Shown in pieces: positions 11,701 to 23,700 of a DNA stretch of 64,000 bases. The DNA is from Lottia gigantea (Eukaryota > Mollusca > Gastropoda > Lottiidae): assembly GCF_000327385.1 (NCBI RefSeq), contig NW_008710601.1:743097-807096 (forward strand). Reading direction: 5' to 3'. Made by a program: the position numbers and the translations under genes. Each line of letters starts with the position of its first letter. Position 1 is the stretch's first letter. A model generated the notes under the pieces. It saw only the letters and a list, made by a program, of their open reading frames with translations, made no database searches and was not told the DNA's origin.

Positions 11701-14700
11701 AAAGCAACATACAAATATTTGAGTTAAGCCACTAATATTTGGGTGTTTGATGAGGACACTAATCACAAAATATGGATTATCGTGCAAACCCGTTTGCAAT
11801 TAGTGTCCCCAATACACATAAAAAATGTTTAAAATTCTTTTCACAATAGCCTTAAGTCCTGTTTACTATTTCAGAACAACAAATTGCTATGGCTTCTAAT
11901 TCTAAAGCTAAAGAGATCAAACAAGAATTAAATACTGAGAAAGTCCGACATGCTGCTATGGAGAAAGCTTTTAAAGAGAAACTTGAATCACAGAGCAATG
12001 AGATGAATGCTCTACAAGTTCGTATTCAACACGCTCATGATCAACATGTAGCTGAAACCAACAATCTACAAGCTAGATTACGACAATTTGAACAAAGCAA
12101 TGATCGAAATCTTCTACAAGCACTACAGAAAGTAAGTATGGAGATCTATCTTCAAGAACTATAGATTTATAAAGTACTAGATTTTAAATCCTATTCCTAT
12201 TCTATAATTAACAAAACATATCTTAAAGGGACAGAGTGCGCCATTGTTTTTGGACCAATCATACTTTAGTCTCAGAAACAGGATTTTTTTGCTTAGCCAA
12301 TCAGTAATAGTGTACAAACTATCTCTCTTCTATAATTCATTTGCTTTTCAATCAGTTTTATTGTATTTTCTTATCTTTATTTTTTTAGGAAAATAAAATC
12401 TTACAAGATACTTTAAGAGAAAATCTGTCAAAGCCTAAGTAAGTGATCAAAATATTTTATCCTGCCTGTCCACACCATCTTTAATGTTAATTCTTCAATT
12501 TATTTTGTTCACGATTCTAACATAGTTTGAAAGTTACAAAACGCTTATGGCACTGTCATGGAAACTGTTTTCCCCTATTGTACACTGCCCATGGTGCTTT
12601 CTACAGTTTTAATTTCTCAATTTGTTTCATTCTTAGGACTGACTCTGTCTCTCAAGCTGAACTGAATAATATGAGACAAAAAGTTTCTATTATGGAAAAA
12701 GAACTAGGTAGTAATGCTGTCAAATTAAACGCTAGTGAAAATAGCCGTAAACTGTTAGAAAATAAAGTACAGAAATATGAAGAACAGATTAGACAATTTG
12801 ATTCAGGAAATGTAAGTGAATATTTTTTCTAATATAAATATATATATAAAAACTCCTGATCATAAGGAATAAACTTGACATAACAACTTCCCGACAATTG
12901 ATCATTTCTCCAATTCTTGTCCATCCAATGCTAAATAGTAGGACGTAAAACTCCATTGATTCCATTTCATTTCCTGTCCATCCAATAGAGTTTAACTGCT
13001 TCAAAGAAAAACAATATGTCCTCAGTTATAATCATAATGTAACAGGGGTTTAAAGAATTAAATGATAACTCAATTCTGAAAACTAAGATACCACTTTTAT
13101 AATTATTGGAAAATAGCCTCCATTTTGAAAAAATGGTTGCCAGGAAACTGCTTAGAATCAACTCAGATTTCTTTTTCTATGTTCATTAAGCATGGTAACT
13201 CATTCCAATCCTAAAATAATCTATGCATATTATTTTTTTACAACTAAATTGCTATCAGTTCTTTTGATGTGATATTCTTTTCAAATGAGGAACTTCACTT
13301 TATATTTTTAGAAGGATACAGAAAATGTTTTGACCAAGAAATTGGAAGAAGTCAACAAAGAATTGCGACGAGCTGATACTAAAAATAGCACATTGAATAA
13401 CGATTTCAAAAAAGCTACAGCCGATTTACAGAGAGCTAATGGTGCCCTGAAAGCAGCTGAATCAGAATGCTATTCCCTGAAAAAGCAATTGCAGGAATTA
13501 AATCAACACTTGTCATCACCAGATGTCACTAAAGAACTTGAAAATAAACTACAGGTATGATTTGTGTTTACTTTATTTTTATTTTTTTCTTATGATTTTA
13601 TTGAGACAAATCACAAATATCCTCTCCAATATATGTTTAGATCTTATCCAATATATTTTCTGTTGTTTCCAAAAATATGTTCAGATCTTCTCCAAATTAT
13701 GTTCAGATCTCCTCCAATGTTCAGATCTTCTTCAAATATGTTCAGAGGCCATAACTTCTCCAAAATATGGCAGAATTTCAACATAATTTAAGGTTAAACA
13801 TGAATATTTATGCTGATGTGGCACATTGGTCTTTGAGAAAAAAAATTGTATTGAAAATTAATTATACTAACTCTGCATAGATACATTTGCTGTAGATGTT
13901 ATAAGTGGTCCTATTGCCTACAGCACAATTTACAAAAAAACTAAAGCTAAACCATTGAGACAGAATTCAAACAAAATTGAATACTTTTGGGTTTAAAACC
14001 ATTGCCACAGTACTGTCCATAAAGGATATCGAACAAATTTGTCAACTGGTTGAAAGAGAATATTTGTGATTTTGGTATTTCTGTGTTTTTTAGTTTTTAG
14101 GTTGAGGATCTCTATATATATAGATGTTTGTGCCACTTTTACACTTTATCTTTTATAAATTTATCAAATCTGTCCAATTTTATATGTAATTTTATCATCA
14201 AATTATTAGAAAATATTACCCAAGATTTCAATTAGATTAAATCTTATTTGATTTGTAACAAATATCATGATTTTCTGTTCTAAGAGATTATAATTCATGG
14301 ATTTTTATAGGAATTTATTTGGACGAAAAGATATCCTTAAAAGCACTGGTCACATTTTACCCCATGTTAACCCTATGAATTCTCACCTAAACACTAGTTG
14401 TGAAAATTTAAAAATATCCAACATTAATTCGTACTTTGGTTAATTCTAATTTAGCAAGCTACTAGAAAGTCAAGTGAATTGGAAGGAAATGTTAAAAATC
14501 TGGAAAAACAATTAAATGATTCTAACCGTTCATATTCTGAATTACAGAAAGAAATTGAGGTAGATTTTCACTTTTCATTTTATTTTTATTATTTTTTTTT
14601 CTTAAAATGTTGTGTCTGTATCACCCTTGAGTTACTGTCTTTTGTGCTTCCACCATCTCCCTTTTTCTCCTTCCTGCAATTACACAACAGCTTAGGCTAT

Positions 14701-17700
14701 ACCAAAATAATATTCTGTTCGTTGGGATTTCTTGAAAAAAGGGGCACAAGCGGGGGGTATTTTATGGGTAAGCTTCCGACAAACAGAAAATTATTCTGGT
14801 ATTGCAATATTTTTATACATTTTTTAATTTGCATCTTATTCTTGACCATTGGTCGTAAGTGCTAGGTTAAAGTTAATAGCTATATATAGAGTCTAAAAAA
14901 CTGACCAACCCTTATCATGTTCTTAAGAAGGGTAAGCATGCCCTGGGTAACATAAGGTATCTATTATGGTTTATTAGTATAGATTAGTTGACAAAGCTTA
15001 GCACTCAATGCCTAGATGTTGATGCTTTGTTTTATTTCAAGATATTCCTATTTTTGAGTTTACTTACTTTGCTCATACAACTTGGGTCCCATATTGGAAA
15101 GTTAGCATTGGATGGGGAATTTTGTCTCATGTCAACATGAGATAAGCTTTAACTGATTATAGATGCATTTGTCCACTGGCTGTTTTTCACAAAACAATAT
15201 TGCAAATTCAATAAATGATTACATTGTCATTTGTATTTTGTAATAAAGATTAATGGTTATGTTTATGATATTATTGATAGGTTATGAAACATGAGAATAT
15301 GGCTCTAGCAGAAGAAATGAAGACAACTAAAGAACGTCAAGCTGGAGAAGGACAGGAAGCTGTACCTAATGTTCCATCTGGTGCTCCTAATGGTGATATA
15401 CATAAAGAAAAAGCTGATAAAAATACTATTAGTCTTGATCAACATGAATCTATGTAAGTCTGGATAATCTTTATTGCCAAGATTCTTTTGAATATGTTTC
15501 AAACTTACAGTAATGATAATGAGTCAAGAGTCTCTTGATTAATTTTGATATCAACAGTCTCTTGTTATTATTTAAGCATTGAGTTTAATCCAGTTATTTA
15601 ATTTATCTACAGATTAGCTGAACGTTTAAAGGAAGTAACAAAGTTGACATCAGAAATAGCTAATCAGAAATCAGAAGTAAAGAATTTACAAGAACAATTA
15701 GAAAGTCAGAAGAAGAAAAATGATGTGAGTAACTATTGGTTTAATCTGATGGTATGGAGTGTTTCTGCTTTAGAGTTATGAGGTCTTTGATTTAATAGGA
15801 ATACCTAAAGAAACAAAAATTTCGCATTGCTTACTGCTTGGGGTTTCCTTGAACTTTCATGGATTTTTTAAATCAAATCCCCTTATCTTAAAGATTTTGC
15901 TAAATTTGTCCAATGACTGTTTCCTTGTAAATAATACCTACCTGTTATATCTTGAGAACTTATAGCTCTAGAATCTTATATTATATTTGGCATGGTATAA
16001 CCCCTACACATTCAAATATTTCTTTAAACATAAGTTCATGGAAATTAGCTTTACCTATTGGAACTGTATTTCATTGAAATTAAGACAAATATTTGTCCAA
16101 TACAAATTTTTGCATCATTTGATTGAGGTTCTAATTTCATTCAAAACCAAATCGCATACTAATTAAATGTGTAATTAGCACATCCTTAACTAATCTTTAG
16201 TGTTTTACATTTTTTATGTAAACTTTGCCGTATTAAAGAATATTTGAATATTGTTTTTACTAACTCAAATATATAGGTAGCCCTATCTTTAATTCTCACA
16301 CTCTAGTACAGATTTTATGATAAATAATTTACGATACATTAAAGCTCCTTGCTTTTGTAAGTTATAAACATATCGAACATTTCATTTGTTCTCTATAAAG
16401 CTTATTCATCCAATATAGTTGATTTCAATTCACTTAAGGCTAGTCACCGCTTAAAGTGACAGGTGCTCCATTTTGGGGGTTGATTTGAATCTTGTAAATA
16501 GTCTGCAGAGGTACTAGAAATGTACAAAAATTGCTGAATTCCTTTAAGAATATCTGAAACTTGGAATTTCTTTTCTTATTTCTATAGATGTCTTTTTTAT
16601 ATGGCAGTGTCTCATAAACTTTTAACTTTCAAACACGGATAATAACACACATGGATTTGAAGGCTCAAATTTCGACGGTTAGCCATGAACACTATTACTT
16701 ATAAGCTTAGATAAAAAATTCTGGTTTCCGAGACTAAAGTAGGATTGGTCGAAAAAAAATGGTGCATCTGTCCTATTAACTCTAATATCCAAACTGTTAG
16801 GTGCCAATTTGTCTGATTGCTGGATTAATTTTCAGGAACTTCGTCAAAAGAATTGGAAAGCTATGGAAGCTTTAGATAAAACTGAAAAATCCCTTTCAGA
16901 AAAGGTTGAATCTGCAGTTAAAAACACAAGGGTAATTTTGATTCCTAAAATTATCTTTTAACATCATTTCAACAAGGGGTGTTTGCTTTCAGTATTATAA
17001 TTTAACTTAATTCCATGGTGTATTATTTAATATTGCAAACAATGTTTCTGCTTCTCTAAATATTGTAGTTTAATCATAATCTATTTATTTCATCTTTGCT
17101 AATATTAATAATAATTTCAAAAAATTTGATTGGGTGATATGAACTGATGATTGATTGATTGACCAATCAGATTTTTGAAATACTTTGTCAAAAGTTCTAA
17201 ATGGTTTGCTTCCAATTACGTATGTAACCCTCCATCAAAGTTGTTTTGAAGAAAATAAAAAAAATTTGCATGGCAGTCTGTCATTGCTTAAAGGGATTGT
17301 AAAGATGTTTTCTAAAAATGATAGCGCCAATTTGCATAATTTCAATTTTCAATGGTTCCTGCAATTCTACTAAAACTAAGTGTATCATGGCGTCACTAAT
17401 TGCAAAGAAATACAATTGTAATACAGTATGTTTTGCAATTAGTGACATCATCACAACCACAGACATCTGATTAAAAATTGGAATGATACAAATTGATGTT
17501 ATTAGTGTCCCTGATACACATAAAAAATTTACCAAACTTCTTTACAATCTCTTTAACAATAAATGCATGTTAGTTCAATGTAACATATGATATTTTTTTT
17601 TTTTTTTTTTTTTTTCTCCCTTACTAATCAGAAGAAAGTGAGTATAGTTTGTTAACAATATGCCTCCCATCTATTATATTTATTTCACTTGTTTATTATT

Positions 17701-20700
17701 TATAATATGCACATTACCCTATTATTATTGATTTAAAGATGGGAATGAATCTTTATTATTCGAATATTATTTATTTTTTTTTTTTTTAAAGTAAACAGAA
17801 TTTATTACAATGTAGTCTGCTGCTTGTGAAAGTTTAAAGAGAATAGGGCATAAGCCTACACCAGAAAATTTCTATGAAAATGTATTTGGAGAAAGGAATT
17901 AATGAATAAGCCAATTAGATATTAATGTGCGCAAGTGTAACATGCGGATTCTTGTCCATAGTGTCCAATGTTAATTCAACGTTGTTTATCGTAGAAGAAG
18001 GGAATGAGCATGTTGCGCATTCCCATAATACCGAATTGGCTTATTGGAACAATAAATCAAACATTGTCTACAATTAAATCTTAGTTGAAGACTTGTATAA
18101 ATCCCTTTAGCCTTTTTTCCATATTTAATTTTGGACAGAATTAGGGAATTAATTTATTTACCATAATAGTTTGGGATTTTTTGGTTATTTTATTTAGATT
18201 TTATACAGTTTTAGGTGTCAATTATGGACAAGAAATTAAAAGTTTGTGTTCTCATTAGTCTAACATTATTTAGACTAACATTCCCTTCTGATCCTAAAAA
18301 GTTAAAATAAAAATTAATAAATATATCTTGAAAATAGTGGAAAATTAGGTCTTGAAGAAATTTAAAATTAAAAGACGAATGGCCATGATTAAAGTTCTCT
18401 AGAAATTGATTATATTGCTTTATAATTTCAGGATAAAACAGCTAGTGTCACTAAAGATATTGAATCATTGGATAAAGGTGTTATACAGAGATTGTTCCCA
18501 AAAGTTTCAGTCTCAGAAAAATTGGTAAGTTTGGAACTGAATCTCAATAATTTATTGATTTTGAAAAGTCTGAAAATATTGAATATTATTATAAGTGAAA
18601 GAAAGTATGTTATGTTATGTTATGTTATGTTATGTTATGTTATGTTATGTTCATCAAGACCTCCTTCCATACGTAATTTTTCTTCTGGTATATTTTTAGA
18701 GTCATAAAGAGTGGATGACATCATTTGAGAAACAGGCTAATATTTATATTACCCAACTTTCTTCCAATGTAAGTACAGTTTGATTTGGAATCTGGTGGCT
18801 CAGTAATAGGAGTTAGGAGGCAACTCTGACAGAGGTTAAGATTGCACTTGGTGCCACTGTTCTTTCAGCCTGTTTCCATTTTTAAGTAGTACAGGACAGA
18901 GGCACTGACATGGAAAGTTATAATGTGACAATAAACCAGGCCCCTTGTGCTACAGGCACAAGATCACTGGACAGTTGCTTGTGGAAAAATAGTAGGCCAA
19001 TGCAATTCTCCTAGCAATTTTTCCCTCATCACCAATCTATATTGACCCAAACTGGAGCAGTAAAATGGCTGTTGCAAAAGTAAGGTACAATTTAATTTTA
19101 CACCTGATTTGATGAATGATTTTTTAAGCTAATTATTTTGTATTGTTTGTTTTAGAGTGCTAATTTAGAATCTAAAGTTAAACAATTAGAAGAAACTAAT
19201 AAAAAATTATCTACACAAACTAGAGATTTACAAAAAATAATAGATGACACAGTAAGTTCATACTTCTCTTTTCAAGATGGGTTTCCTTATTCTTATTTAT
19301 GAAAATGCTATTACTTATATGAATATAATACCAGTTTGTTTCACATGTCCATAATTAATTAATGATTAGCTAAATTAGAAGAGAATTACCAACAGAATTC
19401 CAATTAGTGAATTAAGAAAGGTCAAAAAGTGTTCTTTTTTTCTGGTTATCCAGACTGTACATACATAGATATTTATGATTGATTAAAACTCTTAATTTTA
19501 TATGCAATAAGAACATAATGATATGATTAAGAATACATGATAATTCATTACAAACAGTTTGCTTAATTTGACACTAAAAAACAATGAAAACCATCTTTAA
19601 CTTGGTGACTGCAGTGACAAATCAGTAGATAGGGTCAAATCTTTTTCTATGATAAACAAATTTAACGCCAGGATGTAATTATTAAGTTTATTTTTATTGT
19701 ATTTTTAGGAGAACAAATTACGTCATTTACAAAAGAGTGTAGAAACAGAAGAAAAAATGTGGAAAGATAAATTAGAAAAAGCTTTATCCTCTAAGGTAAG
19801 ATTAGGATTTTGTGAAAAACTTTTTGACCAATGTTTTTTGGCAATTCAAATAATTAAGCGGCCTGTTTCCAACCGTGATATGCATGTGTAGATAGTATTT
19901 ATCTACCCCTATTTTGGTTTGGAGAAAGTGCAAGACCCAACAGCAAAATAAGTTGGATTTGTGATTATATTTTGTTATTTTGTATTGAGCCAACGCGTGA
20001 AAAGAGCATGGAGATCTATTTTGTATACTATCTTGAAAGTACTCTCTTATAATAGATAATTTCAATGGCAGAAGCTATTTCAGTGTACTTGTTTAAAACA
20101 ATGAATGAATTAGCTATGAGTATAAAATTAATTTATAATATTATTTTGTAGGGTACTGAATCAAGTAGTCAAGTTAAAGAATTAGAAGTACAAGTAACAG
20201 AATATAGAAGTGTTTTATCTTCAACAGTAAGTAAATCTAGCTCTATCAGAATAAACTTATAACTTACTACCACTGAAGCATGCATACATGTGGACAGGTC
20301 AGGCAAAAAACTGGAGATTTGCCTTGAAAAATCATATATCAAACTCAGTTTTGGGTGTTTATCTAACAGTGGATTGGAATCAAAAATATCTTTTTGTCCT
20401 GACAGGAATCTAGTTTATTACAATTATCAGAGAAAGTTGAAAAAGAAGAAAAATTATGGCAAGCCAAATTACAGTCAACAGAAGAAGAATTAGAAAAAGT
20501 AAGATTTCTACTCAGATTCCGAAGATATTTTCTACCAGCTGGTTGTTGGCCAAAGCTCTTGGAATTGATCTTATGCGGAAAATCTGTATCCATTTAGAGC
20601 CGGGTCAACTGAAATAATGAGGAAGATGATGTATTTAAGGTCACCAGACATTCACTAAATTCAACCCCTTAAAATTGCGCATCTGTCCCTTTAATATTGT

Positions 20701-23700
20701 TATAATAGATCAATTGTATAGACTAGATTCTACCAAATTATTAAATAGCTTATCTGTTATCTAAGCAGTTTGTTTGTCTAGATTTCAATAAAGAGAAGAA
20801 GAATATAAATTTGATCAAAGATTGTTTTTGATTTTAGACTAAGAAAGAATTAGGTAAAGCTAAAGAAGATTTAAAGAAAAGTATGGGTAGTACAGAGGTA
20901 TGAATTCTTTAAAAACTTTATTTTATTTTTATTTTTATGTCAAATTTGGAGAATGTTTGTTGTAATTTATCATGAGTGCTTTCTTCGTATCTGTTTAAAA
21001 AGATGTAAACAGTGTGTTTGTCGTGCGTCTGAAAGTTCAACTTTCCTAATGTATAAATATGAGAATTGGTTCTTTACCTTATAGAGACCTATGCTTTCAA
21101 TGGTGTTACAACTGTGTTATATGCACTGTGGTATGCCTGTAGTGTATTTGCCTGTTTCTCAATATTTATAAACACCTTAAATGACCTCTAACCTCTTGTT
21201 TTGATTGGTTATTAGGAATTGAATGATTTGGATTTCGCATACCGTTGTGTTGAGAAAAGTTTACCCAATATTATCAATGAGGTACGCCTTGCTCCTCATA
21301 TCCAAAACTAATCATCTCAAATAAAACTAACTTATTGCATGAGGTGAACAAGGCTAATATTTGATTAGTTCTTTGTATAAAATACAATGTCTGTGAACAA
21401 TTTATGACCAAGTTTCCTGTTGAATTTTTGTGTCAAAGTTTCATATCTAAGTATCAAAGTAGATATTTTAATAATTTTGATGGTTAACTTTATATTGTGA
21501 AATTAACTTTACTTTGATAAATATTTTGAAAAGTATAAGTTTTAGATGATGTCATCCAGCATCTTTCCTGAATATTATAACATAATGTCATTGCTCAAAA
21601 ATATTGAATTATCAAAGTATAGTCATTTCCATAAGAAAGAACAAAATTTAGACATGAGACATTGTATTTTATTCAAAATGTGTATTATATGTATATTTAG
21701 TTTATATGTTTTCTAACTTTAATTTTATTTATTAATGTATTACTTCTCATAATGTATTATTTGATACCAACAATATCAACCATAAATCTTACACATTAAA
21801 TGTTTCTTAAGTCACAATATGAAAATTCTACTTTAAATTAGGGTTATTTAAAGGCATCAAAATGATTTGGCATGTTGATATGGCAATAAAACATAGCCTT
21901 ATTATGCTTAGAGCCACCCACAGCTTTTAATTTTTTAGAGAAGAAAATTGATAAAAGATATTAAAACTCCTTGTTCGTTGATCATTCTGGATATTGCCAT
22001 AATGTGTTGCATATCACAATACAAGGGCTACAATTGGATACACAAGCAAACAATATGAAATGCATAGTGTGGCATGTTTGTTGCTATGCATCCACACACT
22101 ATTTTTAAAAAAATCAAACAAAAATGTATGTGATCATGGGTAGGGGGAAAAGAGATGGGTGATTTACTTGGTTTGTGGAAAACTTTGTGTGTCAATGTTA
22201 ATTTAACAAACTATTATGTGAGGTTTGGCTTAAATCTGATTTATTTTTTTTTTACGTGTGTCATTTCTTCAAAAGTTACTATCATTGTGGGCTTTCGTGT
22301 TTTTGGTTGAGGTTCTCAGAATTGATTTAAGAAATAATGATATGGAATTTTTTTTCAAAAAGTAGATGATAATAATTATTTGTACTGAAAATTAAAAACG
22401 CTGTAGTTAAGAAGAATTATTTATTTTATAAGATTTTGCTGTTGTAATGTTTTAAGATGTAAAATTTATTCTGTGTTATAGATGGAAGTTAAAGTAGAGG
22501 TTTTAGAAAAAGAATTACAACATTCAGAAAAAGAAAAACAAATTTTACATGATGAAATAGAGGACGTAAGTGTTTGAAAAGCGGATTTTTGCTACAAATT
22601 TTTTCACGTTATACAATGATATCATCAATGTTAGAAAAAGCATCCATCGTTAGCCAACTTTGAAAATTCAATAATGGAATTTAGAAATAAATTTGAATGC
22701 AATCATGTGCTATAATGTAGATTCATTAAAAAGAGGATTATTTGAAGTGCCAGATTTAATTTGGATTGAGAATTACTTACATAGGCAATCCAAAAAAGGT
22801 TTGTTCGAAATAAAGTATATAATGTATGTTTTTGCAGGCTAAATCTCAAGTTATTGTATTAGAAAAACAAATAGAAACATCCAGCCAAATATCAGTAGAA
22901 AATGAAGAATATAAAAGGGTAAGATTATAGTTATTGATAAGAGATTAATATTTTAGTGCATCTGACCTAAATAGAGCTAAAATTTTAAATTGGGAAAAAT
23001 ACCAATAGCCCTTTGCCATGCTGACGATGAATTTGATTAAGCTAAAACATGTAATACATGCTTCCTGTGTATTGCAATCTGAAGAGTGTATTTTCTGCAT
23101 GTGAATCACTAATCATCTATGATCTTTATGAATTATTCAAGAAATTCTGTTCTGAAAATGCATGTCAGTGTTTAACAATGGATAGTCCCACACGTCGTAG
23201 AAAAAGTTTGTATCGCAGCTTAGCTTCTGATTGGATGAATATTTTAGTGTCTTAGAACTTGTGTTTTTTATCCCAAAATGGGCCACTATACACAGTGAAA
23301 TAAATTTTGAGTTTTTCGCTAATCGATGTTAAGGATCCGCCATTTTGTCTTGTAGATTTTTAAAAGATTGAGTTACTATACGGAACTTTCTTACTAATTT
23401 ATTATAGTTATATGAAGCTGAGAAAAAGAAAAGTAAAGAATTATCCACCAATGTAGTTAAATTAAATGGCATCATTAAAACAGGCCAAGATGCTTTATCA
23501 CAAGAACAAAAATTAGTTAAACAATTACAAGAACAAATAGATACGGTAAGATTATTAAACCACCCTAACCTCTATAGATGACTCATTGTATTTGGGAAAA
23601 TATTTTTGTTTTAAGTTTTGTACAGGGCTGGTTTTTTTTTTACCAATCGCTTTTGAAATCCGATCTCATTTTCCCCAGGAGAAGCCCACTATTCATATAT

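Noticed and set aside
17632-17637. Possible 6-nt micro-exon (AAGAAA) between acceptor-like 'actaatcag' and donor-like 'gtgagt' in the RRBP1-type gene
   Set aside because: It would keep frame and add two lysines, but exons 16836-16931 and 18432-18524 join well without it. Only junction reads could support so short an exon.
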